Made by a program: the position numbers and the translations under genes
The notes under the pieces: generated by a model
Told to the model about the DNA's origin: nothing
What the model saw: only the letters and a program-made list of their open reading frames with translations
The model's database searches: none
In this document: piece after piece, positions 26,534-36,325 of the stretch
How the letters are laid out: each line of letters begins with the position of its first letter
Position numbering within the stretch: the stretch's first letter is position 1
NCBI RefSeq assembly: GCF_030563405.1
Contig: NZ_CP130748.1
Location: 2,790,001-2,854,000, forward strand
DNA from: Vibrio sp. SNU_ST1
Lineage (GTDB): Bacteria; Pseudomonadota; Gammaproteobacteria; Enterobacterales; Vibrionaceae
Length of the DNA stretch: 64,000 bases
Direction of reading: 5' to 3'

Positions 26534-29407
26534 ATGGAAAAGACATACAACCCAACATCAATCGAACAAGCTCTGTATAAGACTTGGGAAGAGAAAGGCT
26601 ACTTTAAGCCACACGGTGACACATCAAAAGAAGCTTACAGCATCATGATCCCGCCACCGAACGTCACTGGTAGCCTACACATGGGTCACGCGTTCCAAGA
26701 TACGATCATGGATACGCTTATCCGTGCTCAACGTATGAAAGGCAAAAACACGCTTTGGCAAGTGGGTACTGACCACGCTGGTATCGCAACTCAAATGGTT
26801 GTTGAGCGTAAGATCGCTGCTGAAGAAGGCAAAACAAAACACGACTACGGCCGTGAAGCTTTCATCGACAAGATCTGGGAATGGAAAGGCGAATCAGGTG
26901 GCACGATCACTCAACAACTTCGTCGTCTTGGTGCATCTGTAGACTGGGATCGTGAGCGATTCACTATGGATGATGGCCTATCGGCTGCGACTCAAGAAGT
27001 GTTTGTTCGTCTATACGAAGAAGACCTAATCTACCGTGGTAAGCGTCTAGTAAACTGGGATCCTAAACTGCACACTGCAATTTCTGATCTTGAAGTTGAA
27101 AACAAAGACAAAAAAGGTTTCATGTGGCACTTCCGCTACCCGCTAGCGAATGGTGTTAAAACCGCTGATGGCAAAGACTACATTGTCGTTGCGACTACGC
27201 GTCCTGAAACCATGCTTGGTGATACAGGCGTTGCGGTTAACCCTGAAGATCCTCGCTACAAAGATCTTATCGGTAAAGAAATCCTGCTTCCTATCGTAAA
27301 TCGTCTTATCCCTATCGTAGGTGATGAGCACGCTGACATGGATAAAGGCACAGGCTGTGTGAAAATTACGCCAGCTCATGACTTTAACGATTACGAAGTG
27401 GGCAAGCGCCATAGCCTACCAATGATCAACATCCTAACGTTCAACGGTGATATCCGTGATGCGGCAGAAATCTTCACAACTAACGGTGAAGAAAGCGATG
27501 TGTACTCAACAGAGCTTCCAGCAAAATACCAAGGTATGGAGCGTTTTGCAGCTCGTCGTGCAACGGTTGCTGAGTTTGAAGAGCTAGGCTTACTTGAAGA
27601 AATCAAAGATCACGACCTAACTGTTCCTTACGGTGACCGTGGTGGCGTGGTTATCGAACCAATGCTAACGGACCAATGGTACGTACGTACAGCGCCTCTT
27701 GCTGCTCCTGCTGTTAAAGCCGTTGAAGATGGTGAGATCCAATTCGTGCCTAAGCAGTACGAAAACATGTACTTCGCGTGGATGCGTGACGTGCAAGACT
27801 GGTGTATCTCTCGTCAACTTTGGTGGGGTCACCGTATCCCAGCCTGGTACGACAATGATGGTAAAGTTTACGTAGGTCGCACTGAAGAAGAAGTTCGTGA
27901 AAAGAACAACCTTTCACCGGTAATTGTTCTTAAGCAAGACAACGACGTTCTTGATACATGGTTCTCTTCTGCACTTTGGACGTTCGGCACACAAGGCTGG
28001 CCTGAAGATACTGAAGCAATGAAAACATTCCACCCATCAGAAGTACTAGTATCTGGTTTTGATATTATCTTCTTCTGGGTTGCTCGTATGATCATGATGA
28101 CTATGCACTTCGTGAAAGACGAAGATGGCAAGGCTCAAGTACCTTTCAAAACAGTTTACATGACGGGCCTTATCCGTGATGAAAACGGCGACAAGATGTC
28201 TAAGTCGAAAGGTAACGTACTTGACCCTATCGATATGATTGACGGCATCGGCCTTGAAGAGCTAGTAGAGAAGCGTTGCGGCAACATGATGCAACCGAAA
28301 CTGGCTGCTAAGATCGAAAAAGCTACACGTAAAACTTTCGAAGATGGTATCGAACCATACGGTACTGATGCACTGCGTTTCACTCTTGCTGCTATGGCTT
28401 CAACTGGCCGTGACATCAACTGGGACATGAAGCGTCTTGAAGGTTACCGTAACTTCTGTAACAAGCTATGGAACGCAAGCCGTTACGTACTGATGAACAC
28501 AGAAGAGCACGATTGTGGCATGTCACTATCTGTTGAAGACCGTGCAAACATGGAATTCTCTCTAGCGGATAAGTGGATTGAATCTCAGTTTGAAGTTGCA
28601 GCGAAAGAGTTTAATGCTCACCTAGACAACTACCGTCTAGACATGGCAGCAAACACGCTTTACGAATTCATCTGGAACCAATTCTGTGACTGGTACCTAG
28701 AGCTAACTAAACCTGTTCTTTGGAAAGGTACTGAAGCTCAACAACAAGCGACTCGTTACACGCTTATTACGGTTCTTGAGAAGACTCTGCGTCTTGCACA
28801 CCCTGTTCTTCCTTACATCACTGAATCTATCTGGCAAAGCGTTAAGCCGCTAGTAGACGGCGTTGAAGGCGAGACCATTATGACTCAAGCGCTTCCTCAG
28901 TTTAATGAAGCTAACTTCAATGCTGAGATCGTTGACGACATCGAGTGGGTTAAAACTTTCATTACCGCTATCCGTAACCTACGTGCGGAATACGACATTG
29001 CACCAAGCCAAGGCTTAGAAGTAATGATCAAAGTCGCTGATGAGAAAGATGCCGCTCGTATCGAAGCAAACAAGATCGTTCTGACCTCTCTAGCTAAGCT
29101 AGACGATATTAAAGTTCTAGCAGACGGCGAAGCAACTCCAGCTTGTGCAACTAAGTTAGTTGGCAAATCTGAGCTGATGATCCCAATGGCGGGTCTTATC
29201 GACAAAGATGCTGAGCTTGCTCGTCTAGATAAAGAAGTAGCGAAGACTCACGGTGAGATTAAGCGTATCGAAGGTAAGCTAGGTAACGAAGGTTTCGTTG
29301 CTAAAGCGCCAGAAGCGGTTATCGCGAAAGAGCGTGAAAAGCTTGAAGGCTACCAAGAGACTCTTGTGAAGCTTGAAGAGCAAAAAGCAACAATTGCTGC
29401 ATTGTAA
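26534..29407 (+). CDS. valS: Valyl-tRNA synthetase
   Basis: 957 residues, class I synthetase. The ATP-binding HMGH (HIGH-type) motif lies in [13 protein letters not shown] near residue 42-54, and KMSKS near 553-557. In between is the editing (CP1) domain, which clears Thr-tRNA-Val. The C-terminal ~65 residues form the coiled-coil arm ([22 protein letters not shown]) that contacts tRNA. The codon bias is strong, as expected of a highly expressed gene. It ends at a bidirectional terminator shared with the M48 gene. Confidence 0.98.
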   Translation: MEKTYNPTSIEQALYKTWEEKGYFKPHGDTSKEAYSIMIPPPNVTGSLHMGHAFQDTIMDTLIRAQRMKGKNTLWQVGTDHAGIATQMVVERKIAAEEGKTKHDYGREAFIDKIWEWKGESGGTITQQLRRLGASVDWDRERFTMDDGLSAATQEVFVRLYEEDLIYRGKRLVNWDPKLHTAISDLEVENKDKKGFMWHFRYPLANGVKTADGKDYIVVATTRPETMLGDTGVAVNPEDPRYKDLIGKEILLPIVNRLIPIVGDEHADMDKGTGCVKITPAHDFNDYEVGKRHSLPMINILTFNGDIRDAAEIFTTNGEESDVYSTELPAKYQGMERFAARRATVAEFEELGLLEEIKDHDLTVPYGDRGGVVIEPMLTDQWYVRTAPLAAPAVKAVEDGEIQFVPKQYENMYFAWMRDVQDWCISRQLWWGHRIPAWYDNDGKVYVGRTEEEVREKNNLSPVIVLKQDNDVLDTWFSSALWTFGTQGWPEDTEAMKTFHPSEVLVSGFDIIFFWVARMIMMTMHFVKDEDGKAQVPFKTVYMTGLIRDENGDKMSKSKGNVLDPIDMIDGIGLEELVEKRCGNMMQPKLAAKIEKATRKTFEDGIEPYGTDALRFTLAAMASTGRDINWDMKRLEGYRNFCNKLWNASRYVLMNTEEHDCGMSLSVEDRANMEFSLADKWIESQFEVAAKEFNAHLDNYRLDMAANTLYEFIWNQFCDWYLELTKPVLWKGTEAQQQATRYTLITVLEKTLRLAHPVLPYITESIWQSVKPLVDGVEGETIMTQALPQFNEANFNAEIVDDIEWVKTFITAIRNLRAEYDIAPSQGLEVMIKVADEKDAARIEANKIVLTSLAKLDDIKVLADGEATPACATKLVGKSELMIPMAGLIDKDAELARLDKEVAKTHGEIKRIEGKLGNEGFVAKAPEAVIAKEREKLEGYQETLVKLEEQKATIAAL

Positions 29408-29438
29408 TTGGTAAATTAACCTACCAATTCAAGCATAT

Positions 29439-29468
29439 AAAAAAGGGCAGATTATTCTGCCCTTTTTT
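29439..29468. terminator. Bidirectional terminator between valS and the M48 protease gene
   Basis: Stem AAAAGGGCAG/CTGCCCTTTT with a 6-nt loop and A/T runs on both sides. Confidence 0.92.
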
Positions 29469-29485
29469 GATCTTGTTAGTTATTA

Positions 29486-30487
29486 CTATTGAACACTTTT
29501 CAGTAAATCAATACGCTCTGTTAACTCAGGATGAGTCCTTAACCAAGCTGGCAACTCAGTCATATGGTCAGAGCTTCCTTGCAACAATTCAAACATCTCA
29601 CTCATTGGCTTGTTGGTACCATGTATCAACCACATCGAGTCCTCAGCATACCTATCAGCTTCGCGTTCCGCTTGCTGTGACTGACCATTGTTAGCAACAA
29701 ATACACCAATTCCCGCTAAGTTATCAATCACTCCGGAACTCTCTCCGGTCAACAATGCGACAGAGAGCGAGAGCAAGCTCGAACGCACAATGCTTTTCAT
29801 GACATGCTGATGCTCTAAATGCCCCAATTCATGAAACAAAATACCATCCAATTGCTGCTGGGTTTCCATGAGCTTTACCAAGTCATCGAGCACAATAATG
29901 GTGTTATGGCTTAACGCAAAAGCATTTACTCCTAAATCGGAAGAGCGAAATAGTAAACGAACCTTTCCATCAATACCAAGCTCTCTTAAATGTCCTTCAA
30001 ATCGCTGCCGAATTTTGCCCTGACGAGACAAAGCTAATTCAGACGGCTCAAATAATTGCTTGTCCAGAGAAACTAAAACTCGCTCTTCTACCATTTTTGA
30101 GACCGGTTCAGGAAGATAAGCGACAACACGCTCAGTCATCCACGGAATACCATGAGTAAATGTTCCAACCGTCAAGGAAAGTATGACTACGCTGCAGATT
30201 ACGAGCGCTAGTGCGTTCTTTTCTAACTTTCCGACCCAATCATACTGGTTATGCTGCTTTAAAAATGTCGTTAGTTCATCACAAGGTTGAGCGACAAAAA
30301 GCCAACCATCAGGAAAAGTAATTTTACTTGGCGTTGAACCAACACCAACACTGACCTCGACCCTCTCAAGCCCTGCAGGTATACGTTGCTCTCCGACATA
30401 AAGCACCAACATACCATCCAATGAAGTATCAAGCTTTGCCTCACAGCGTTCAGAGCTGCGAGGCGGGTGAGCCAATCCCAATAACAT
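29486..30487 (-). CDS. M48 family metalloprotease, membrane-anchored
   Basis: 333 residues. The N-terminal ~95 residues form a small beta-rich region (LDGMLVLYVGEQRIPAGLERVEV). One membrane segment follows near 105-127. A C-terminal M48 peptidase domain has the zinc motif HELGH at 219-223 and the downstream EADRYAED third-ligand motif. M48 enzymes such as HtpX and BepA act in envelope protein quality control; the substrate here is unknown. The ATG overlaps the stop of the preceding gene by one base (TAATG), which suggests translational coupling with the YjgN-like protein. Confidence 0.87.
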   Translation of the reverse strand: MLLGLAHPPRSSERCEAKLDTSLDGMLVLYVGEQRIPAGLERVEVSVGVGSTPSKITFPDGWLFVAQPCDELTTFLKQHNQYDWVGKLEKNALALVICSVVILSLTVGTFTHGIPWMTERVVAYLPEPVSKMVEERVLVSLDKQLFEPSELALSRQGKIRQRFEGHLRELGIDGKVRLLFRSSDLGVNAFALSHNTIIVLDDLVKLMETQQQLDGILFHELGHLEHQHVMKSIVRSSLLSLSVALLTGESSGVIDNLAGIGVFVANNGQSQQAEREADRYAEDSMWLIHGTNKPMSEMFELLQGSSDHMTELPAWLRTHPELTERIDLLKSVQ

Positions 30488-31659
30488 TAGCCAATACCGA
30501 GATCGACATCAAAAGCTTGCGCTACTTCATCAGCAACAGCTGACTTCACATTAGAGTCTTGATCGCTAGCAACTAATAACTCTATGTCACCGTAAACAAA
30601 GGTATTATTAGCAAGATAGTTCGTCGTTCTTACCATAACCCAAGGTCGAGCAAGACCAATAGTCACAACTTGAAGTAAGAAATTAGTTACTACTAAGCTC
30701 ACATAACCTTTAACGGTCAACGTCGATGCAAAGCTAAATTCAGACGCAGCCTCTGAGCCTTTTCCTTCTAGAACCAATCGAGAGAATGTGTAGTTGCGCA
30801 CTTTTACTTTAAGGTACGCACCAATCGCAAGACCGATAGCAATAAAGACCAAGTAGTACCCGATCATAAAGGTAGCAATATCGCTATGACTCATGATCTC
30901 AGTAAATGATTCAAGGTTACTAACTAGGTTTACGCCAACAATAGCAACAAAGCTCACCAAAACCAGAGCCATCAGCGCCAACCAAATCAGTGTCGCGATA
31001 ATATAGGTTTTAAAGTAAAACGCATTTTTGTAACCCGCTTTAAACTGGCGTTCGCCATAGCGATAACCATTAGAGAAGTAGTTTGCAATGCCAACCAACG
31101 ACCACGCTTGTAGGTATACATAAGCAGGTAATAACACCAACGTTGCTAGCACGCCTGCCACTATATTCAGCTTCATTGCAAACACAACCACACCAATTGC
31201 TACAACAAATCCTAGAGTCGCTAAAGTACCGCGCCCTAGAATCGCCCAATATGCGCCTGCAATTGTTCCATTAAATGAAAAATGTACATTACGAAAGCTG
31301 GTCATCGCCGAATCAAAGCGAGCATTGCTACGAGACAATAAAGGCAACAGTAGTACAAACGCGACTATTAGCCCTAAAGACAACAAAGGTGAAACTTGTT
31401 CAGAAACAAACCAAATCACTACACAAACGACCGCAATAATGCGCCCTTTTAGGATCTGCATTGGTTGCCCATGATATTCAAAGCTATCACCTGCGATCGA
31501 CGTATGGCCGTAGAAATATCGCTTATTACGTACTTTTGCCCACGCCGAATAAATACCGAACGTGATCACTGATAATAGAATGTTAACAATCCATATTCCA
31601 AAGTACTCTTTCCCTTTCCCACTAAAGAGAACCTTAGTTTCCAACTCTTTGTTTTCCAT
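30487..31659 (-). CDS. yjgN: YjgN / DUF898 family polytopic membrane protein
   Basis: 390 residues, strongly hydrophobic, with about eight membrane segments. The repeated motif ending in WAKVRNKRYFYGHTSI (N-terminal half) and ARPWVMVRTTNYLANNT (C-terminal half) marks two related DUF898 halves. E. coli YjgN is of the same family and has no established function. The gene is first in a two-gene operon with the M48 protease, with a 1-nt overlap. The family call is sound; the symbol is by homology and the function unknown. Confidence 0.83.
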   Translation of the reverse strand: MENKELETKVLFSGKGKEYFGIWIVNILLSVITFGIYSAWAKVRNKRYFYGHTSIAGDSFEYHGQPMQILKGRIIAVVCVVIWFVSEQVSPLLSLGLIVAFVLLLPLLSRSNARFDSAMTSFRNVHFSFNGTIAGAYWAILGRGTLATLGFVVAIGVVVFAMKLNIVAGVLATLVLLPAYVYLQAWSLVGIANYFSNGYRYGERQFKAGYKNAFYFKTYIIATLIWLALMALVLVSFVAIVGVNLVSNLESFTEIMSHSDIATFMIGYYLVFIAIGLAIGAYLKVKVRNYTFSRLVLEGKGSEAASEFSFASTLTVKGYVSLVVTNFLLQVVTIGLARPWVMVRTTNYLANNTFVYGDIELLVASDQDSNVKSAVADEVAQAFDVDLGIG

Positions 31660-31928
31660 TTTAACTCCATCTGACGTTTATCATTAAACCATGCGCATCT
31701 TAGTGCTCATTGAGAGAATGCACGCTATAGAAACACGCCAAGTTAATCAATAATTTGAGTGGATAAATCAAAGGGAGTTATCATAAACTTTACAAATAAT
31801 AACAAAGGGTTGAATAACTCTTACTAAGGTATTTGTCACCATACAAATACACTTAACTAGGGGTAATATTATCTCTAGAATTCTTTGATAGCTTTTGCCT
31901 ATCAAAACAATCTGAACTACCCATTATA

Positions 31929-31947
31929 TTTAATGATAATAATTCTC
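31929..31947 (+). promoter_or_regulatory. Candidate Fur box upstream of DUF2061 gene
   Basis: The 19 bases at 31929-31947 match 15 of 19 positions of the Fur consensus GATAATGATAATCATTATC, including the run AATGATAAT. The site lies 44 nt before the ATG at 31991, where it could overlap the promoter. The flanking 31660-31990 region holds no gene and is AT-rich. Confidence 0.6.
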
Positions 31948-31990
31948 AATAATAGTTCTATCGAAACAACACAACGACTGAGTAATTATC

Positions 31991-32395
31991 ATGAAAAAGA
32001 CACTAACCTTTGCTGCATTACATTTTACTATCGCATTTAGTGTCGCTTACGTACTAACAGGCGACATCTTAATTGGTAGCTTAATCGCTATGATTGAGCC
32101 TTCTGTGAATACCGTCGCCTTCTATTTTCATGAAAAGGCGTGGACTCAAGTTCCAGCGCTTAAAGCTCGTCTGTGGATGACAAAGTTAAAAACAGCAAGC
32201 TTCGCTACTATCCACTTTAGTGTTGCCTTTACCGTTGTCTACTTATTAACTGGCGATGCCTTTGTTGGTGGTGTGATGGCAACGTTAGAACCCGCTTTGA
32301 ATACCGTGTCTTACTACTTCCATGAGAAAATTTGGCTACGGAAAGCAGAAAGCCAAACAACACAACCACAGTTTTGTTTGCACCAACATGCTTAA
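31991..32395 (+). CDS. Duplicated DUF2061 membrane protein
   Basis: 134 residues made of two tandem DUF2061 repeats. Residues ~7-52 (FAALHFTIAFSVAYVLTGD ... FYFHEKAW) recur at ~70-116 (FATIHFSVAFTVVYLLTGD ... YYFHEKIW). Each repeat has two hydrophobic segments and a conserved His, Glu-Pro, Asn and HEK motif. DUF2061 proteins are predicted inner-membrane proteins of unknown function, and usually one repeat is present per protein. A candidate Fur box precedes the gene, so iron-dependent expression is plausible. Confidence 0.83.
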   Translation: MKKTLTFAALHFTIAFSVAYVLTGDILIGSLIAMIEPSVNTVAFYFHEKAWTQVPALKARLWMTKLKTASFATIHFSVAFTVVYLLTGDAFVGGVMATLEPALNTVSYYFHEKIWLRKAESQTTQPQFCLHQHA

Positions 32396-32443
32396 TCACA
32401 ATATATTGGGTCACTGATGAGTAACCCATTTTATAGGCAGAAC

Positions 32444-32938
32444 ATGGAACAGATTGCTAACATCACCATTCGCTCAATTGAATTAGAAGATAATCCAAGC
32501 ATTGCTAACGTAATTCGCCAAGTCTCTTATGAGAACGGGCTAACTGAAGATAAAGGTTATGGTGTGGCTGATCCCACCTTAGAAGACATGTTCAGCGTTT
32601 ATAACAATGAAAGGTCTCAGTATTGGGTAATTGAACTTGATGGAAAGGTTGTCGGTGGTGGTGGATTTGCACCATTACCAGGTATGCCAGAAGTCTGTGA
32701 ACTGCAAAAGATGTACTTCTTACCAGAAACCAGAGGTAAAGGCTTAGCGAAGAAGTTGGTTAATATGTCGATGGAGAAAGCTAAGAAACTGGGTTATCAA
32801 CATATGTATCTAGAAACAACTGAATGTCTAAATGCCGCCGTTAAACTTTACGAAAAGTTGGGCTTTGAACACCTTGATTCAGCTTGGGGAGAAACAGGCC
32901 ATGACGCTTGTGAGGTTGTCATGGCCAAAACGCTATAA
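32444..32938 (+). CDS. GNAT family N-acetyltransferase
   Basis: 164 residues from the ATG at 32444, which has AGGCAG upstream; an in-frame ATG at 32417 is possible but has a poorer ribosome site. The acetyl-CoA loop is visible as ETRGKGLAKKLV, preceded by CELQKMYFL (beta-4) and followed by LETTECLNAAVKLYEKLGF. The acceptor substrate cannot be told. Stand-alone gene convergent with the GH2-like gene. Confidence 0.88.
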   Translation: MEQIANITIRSIELEDNPSIANVIRQVSYENGLTEDKGYGVADPTLEDMFSVYNNERSQYWVIELDGKVVGGGGFAPLPGMPEVCELQKMYFLPETRGKGLAKKLVNMSMEKAKKLGYQHMYLETTECLNAAVKLYEKLGFEHLDSAWGETGHDACEVVMAKTL

Positions 32939-33032
32939 TGTGTTTTTGAAATAGGGTTAGCGTCGGCAGTTTATTAGATGACAAGCGAGTGAGTAAATTG
33001 ATTCATTGCGTAACGGGCTAATTAAATAACCG

Positions 33033-33830
33033 CTAGTTACGCAAAAAGTTACTCACGCAAGAGGCTGGATTCAAGACGACAAAAGAGCTCTCTTTTTGCC
33101 CATCGAGTTCCACTTCTAACTGATATAAATGCTTAGGGTTGGGCTTTTCAAGGTTAAATACCATTGGAGCCTCAACCTGAAACACAACACCGGTATGTTC
33201 TGCTCGCACATCAATAGGCGTTACGAGAGTCATACCATTAAACTTGATTGATGCCGATATTAACCCTGGCTTTAGCGTTTGATAGATAACATCGACTTTA
33301 AACTCACAGCCACCACCGTGATGCCAGATTTGCTCGGTGACAACTTGCTCAAGCTTGACGTTACGAACGAACTGCAGATATGGTGCTTGCCAGATTCCGA
33401 TACGAGAATCTGATTTAGTGACGACCTGTGAAGGGGTAGAGTCATCCATATCCTCTTCAAGTAACAGGCTCTCCTCTTCTTCAAGGAAAAGGATCTCAAA
33501 ACGATTTCGACCAAGCTGCATATAAGGACGGATGTCTTTACGATATTCGGCTTCGCTGCCATCACAATCAAACACAGCCACACCATTAAGTCGAACTTCA
33601 GCAAAGTAATCGACTCCTGCCATCACTAACTCTACAAATGGGCACGCCAACATAGCGTCATCCACTTCGATGTCATGCATCAGGTGCCACTCTTGCTCTG
33701 CGATTTCATTTTCACTCAAGCTATCAGGGAGCTTTAAGCTTAATGGAGCAGGAAAGGTAATGTCATCTTGTGGGATTGAGAGATCCGTCAGTGGCGAGAT
33801 TTGCCAAAGACCGTCGAGAGGTAGCCGCAT
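33033..33830 (-). CDS. GH2-type sugar-binding-domain protein without catalytic barrel
   Basis: 265 residues. The N-terminus (MRLPLDGLWQISPLTD) and following beta-rich stretch (GVDYFAEVRLNGVAVFDCDG ... YRKDIRPYMQLGRNRFEILF, then SDSRIGIWQAPYLQF) follow the sugar-binding jellyroll of family 2 glycoside hydrolases. The last ~90 residues look like the immunoglobulin-like domain. The TIM barrel with the catalytic glutamates is absent. The gene ends cleanly at a TAG in intergenic DNA, so it looks like a true short protein rather than a fresh truncation. A role in binding beta-mannoside- or galactoside-type ligands is inference. No signal peptide is visible. Confidence 0.72.
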   Translation of the reverse strand: MRLPLDGLWQISPLTDLSIPQDDITFPAPLSLKLPDSLSENEIAEQEWHLMHDIEVDDAMLACPFVELVMAGVDYFAEVRLNGVAVFDCDGSEAEYRKDIRPYMQLGRNRFEILFLEEEESLLLEEDMDDSTPSQVVTKSDSRIGIWQAPYLQFVRNVKLEQVVTEQIWHHGGGCEFKVDVIYQTLKPGLISASIKFNGMTLVTPIDVRAEHTGVVFQVEAPMVFNLEKPNPKHLYQLEVELDGQKESSFVVLNPASCVSNFLRN

Positions 33831-33908
33831 GTCATTCCTTGAGCTAGATCAATTTTGACCGCATTATAATGAATGAATGCATATAAAGACATTTATTTTT
33901 CTGAGGAC

Positions 33909-33937
33909 AAAAAAATGCCAGCTCAAGGCTGGCATTC
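33909..33937 (-). terminator. Terminator of rraB
   Basis: On the minus strand, stem ATGCCAGC/GCTGGCAT with a 5-nt loop, followed by seven T, just after the rraB stop. Confidence 0.9.
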
Positions 33938-33954
33938 TTTAAAACTGGGAGAGA

Positions 33955-34371
33955 TTACTCTTCGTCTTCATCATCTTCGTCAGGGTAGATAGCATCTTCA
34001 CCTTCATAGTAAGTGCCCCAACCGTCGTAGATAATGTCAAACTTCTCTGCAAGATTTACAAGCTTCTCAACTTGCTCATCAATCGCTTCTGCGTTCAGAG
34101 TACACTGCATCGTTGCATCACAACAAAGTAGCTTGTTGCCATCTTCGTCTTCAGTCTCTTCAGCTTCAAGCACTTCAAAGCCCATTTTGAATGCTTCAAC
34201 AACGGCTTTCTCAAGTACTGCGAAATCTTCAGCGAATAGGTGATGCTCGATATCGTATAGAGCTTCAGGATCGCTACCATCTTCGATTAGTGCTTCAATG
34301 ATGTCGCGAGTCTCTCCCTTTTGAAATTCAATTAATTCCGCTACTGATAGATATTCATCTTCGTGAGACAT
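33955..34371 (-). CDS. rraB: Ribonuclease E inhibitor RraB
   Basis: 138 residues, highly acidic, with C-terminal DEDDEDEE. It has the RraB family core ([25 protein letters not shown] and [14 protein letters not shown]). RraB binds RNase E and alters degradosome composition, changing stability of a subset of mRNAs. The length and acidic tail match the family (E. coli 138). Single gene with its own terminator. Confidence 0.95.
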   Translation of the reverse strand: MSHEDEYLSVAELIEFQKGETRDIIEALIEDGSDPEALYDIEHHLFAEDFAVLEKAVVEAFKMGFEVLEAEETEDEDGNKLLCCDATMQCTLNAEAIDEQVEKLVNLAEKFDIIYDGWGTYYEGEDAIYPDEDDEDEE

Positions 34372-34513
34372 GTGTCTGCTCCAGAGTGTTGACTATGAAA
34401 AGATCAAATTTGATTGCCACGAAATATGGCACGGATCGCCTAGAAAAGCCACCTAGATCAGGTGTAGAAGAGTAAGTTTATCGCTAGATAACAGAAGGGA
34501 TATCAATTAAAAA

Positions 34514-34618
34514 GTGAAATCAAAATCACAGAAACAAATTTTCAACATATTATTAACCATCGTGTGTTTTAGCATTTCATTTTTATTGTTACTTTTTGCC
34601 TTACTCCTTCAAAATTGA
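34514..34618 (+). CDS. Possible 34-residue single-span membrane peptide
   Basis: A short frame starts at a GTG and ends at TGA. The first ~10 residues are polar and basic (KSKSQKQ), followed by ~20 hydrophobic residues (ILLTIVCFSISFLLLLFALLL) and QN. This is the shape of a bacterial small membrane protein. AAGGGA lies ~14 nt upstream, which is rather far. It lies in the 577-nt gap between rraB and arcA (34372-34948), which otherwise holds no gene. Chance AT-rich sequence is a real alternative. Confidence 0.3.
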   Translation: MKSKSQKQIFNILLTIVCFSISFLLLLFALLLQN

Positions 34619-34948
34619 GTGGTTAGTCATATGAGATGCATACTGCCGATCACTTCATCGATGCATAAAACCTCACTTATAAGTAAGTAACTGCATAAAT
34701 TTTGAATGAAAAATCACGTTCACCAAGCAAAGTGGATTATCAAATCACTGAAATTTGAGCATAGAACCGCAAAAAGTTTGTTCTAGAACCCAGTCTTTCG
34801 TTTGGATTTTAATATTAACAATCCCAAACAACTCAGAATTTAAAACCAAAAATATCAAAATAACACAACCTTTACACAAGTTTCAAAACTTGCATATTAC
34901 GAACAAGCTTGTCATAAATAGACGCTGGATTAATAGTAAGGATGCAAA

Positions 34949-36169
34949 ATGAGTAAGCTGTACGTTGGCTCCGAAGTCGGTCAATTAAGACGAGTTCTCC
35001 TAAATAGGCCTGAAAGGGCGCTCACCCACCTCACCCCTTCTAACTGCCATGAGCTACTTTTTGATGATGTACTTGCAGTAGAAGCAGCAGGTGAAGAACA
35101 CGATGCCTTTGCGACGACACTTCGTAACCAAGACGTTGAAGTATTATTACTGCATGACCTACTGGTTGAGACACTCGCTGTAGCTCAAGCTCGTGAGTGG
35201 CTGCTTAATACTCAAATCTCTGATTTCCGTTACGGCCCTACATTCGCACGTGATTTAAGAGAGTACCTTGCTCAAATGGACAATGAGCACTTAGCCACGA
35301 TCCTACTTGGTGGTTTAGCCTACTCTGAACTTCCTATTAAATCTTCTTCAATGCTACCGAAGATGCACCGCCCGCTTGATTTCGTTATTGAGCCGCTACC
35401 TAACCATCTATTTACTCGCGATACTTCTTGCTGGGTTTATGGAGGCGTCTCTCTTAACCCTATGATGATGCCTGCTCGCCAACGAGAAACGAATCACTTA
35501 CGAGCAATATACCGTTGGCACCCTGTATTCGCTGGTCAAGATTTCATTAAGTATTTCGGTGATGAAGATCTTCATTACGACAATGCGAATATTGAAGGTG
35601 GAGATGTACTGGTTATCGGTAAAGGCGCTGTTCTTATCGGTATTTCAGAGCGTACTAAACCACAAGGTGTTGAAAACCTAGCGGCTAGTTTATTCAAATC
35701 CGGTCAAGCTAAAGAAGTGATTGCGATTGATTTACCGAAGCATCGCTCTTGTATGCACCTTGATACGGTTATGACGCACATGGATATCGACACATTCTCA
35801 GTCTATCCAGAGATCGTTCGCAAAGACCTAGATACTTGGCGCTTAACGCCTAAAGAAAATGGCGAAATGCGAGTAGAGAAAGCTGAAAACTACCTAACAG
35901 CGATTGAAGGCGCGCTGGACCTCGATCAGCTGAAGATCATCACAACTGGTGGTGATAACTACGAAGCTGAACGTGAGCAGTGGAATGACGCTAACAACGT
36001 ACTGACGGTGAAACCGGGTACGGTTATCGGCTATGAGCGTAATGTATACACCAATGAAAAATACGACAAAGCCGGTATCGAAGTTCTGACGATTCCGGGC
36101 AATGAGCTAGGTCGTGGTCGTGGTGGCGCTCGCTGTATGAGCTGTCCTATCGAAAGAGACGGTATCTAA
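34949..36169 (+). CDS. arcA: Arginine deiminase
   Basis: 406 residues. ADI converts arginine to citrulline and ammonia, the first step of the deiminase route to ATP. Visible motifs are FTRDTS, EGGDVL, the His-containing [10 protein letters not shown], and the C-terminal [13 protein letters not shown] with catalytic Cys396. The start follows AAGGATG. It has its own terminator, and argF follows ~155 nt later. No carbamate kinase gene is in the window, so the pathway is completed elsewhere or citrulline is used otherwise. In the upstream 330 nt I see no convincing operator. Confidence 0.96.
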   Translation: MSKLYVGSEVGQLRRVLLNRPERALTHLTPSNCHELLFDDVLAVEAAGEEHDAFATTLRNQDVEVLLLHDLLVETLAVAQAREWLLNTQISDFRYGPTFARDLREYLAQMDNEHLATILLGGLAYSELPIKSSSMLPKMHRPLDFVIEPLPNHLFTRDTSCWVYGGVSLNPMMMPARQRETNHLRAIYRWHPVFAGQDFIKYFGDEDLHYDNANIEGGDVLVIGKGAVLIGISERTKPQGVENLAASLFKSGQAKEVIAIDLPKHRSCMHLDTVMTHMDIDTFSVYPEIVRKDLDTWRLTPKENGEMRVEKAENYLTAIEGALDLDQLKIITTGGDNYEAEREQWNDANNVLTVKPGTVIGYERNVYTNEKYDKAGIEVLTIPGNELGRGRGGARCMSCPIERDGI

Positions 36170-36207
36170 GCTACAAAACTCAATAAAACGAACACACTAA
36201 CTTACCT

Positions 36208-36236
36208 AGGCCAGTACCATTGTACTGGCCTTTTTT
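36208..36236 (+). terminator. Terminator of arcA
   Basis: Stem AGGCCAGTAC/GTACTGGCCT with a CATT loop and T run. Confidence 0.94.
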
Positions 36237-36325
36237 ATTAACCCAATAAAATAAATATTCACAAATATAGCATCTTTATGTTTAACTAGGTTCTTCATTG
36301 ACTCTATATACCCAAGGAGCGAGAG

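Noticed and set aside
33007..33043. TGCGTAAC/GTTACGCA hairpin between the GNAT and GH2-like genes considered as terminator
   Set aside because: The loop is ~20 nt, there is no T tract, and the downstream arm overlaps the end of the coding region.
34755..34952. 65-residue frame just upstream of arcA
   Set aside because: Low-complexity AT-rich content, no ribosome site, and overlap with the arcA start region.
36240..36290. Possible arginine-repressor box before argF (ATATTCAC-type half sites near 36250-36270)
   Set aside because: Only a partial match to the ARG box and no second box at the usual spacing; too weak to list.
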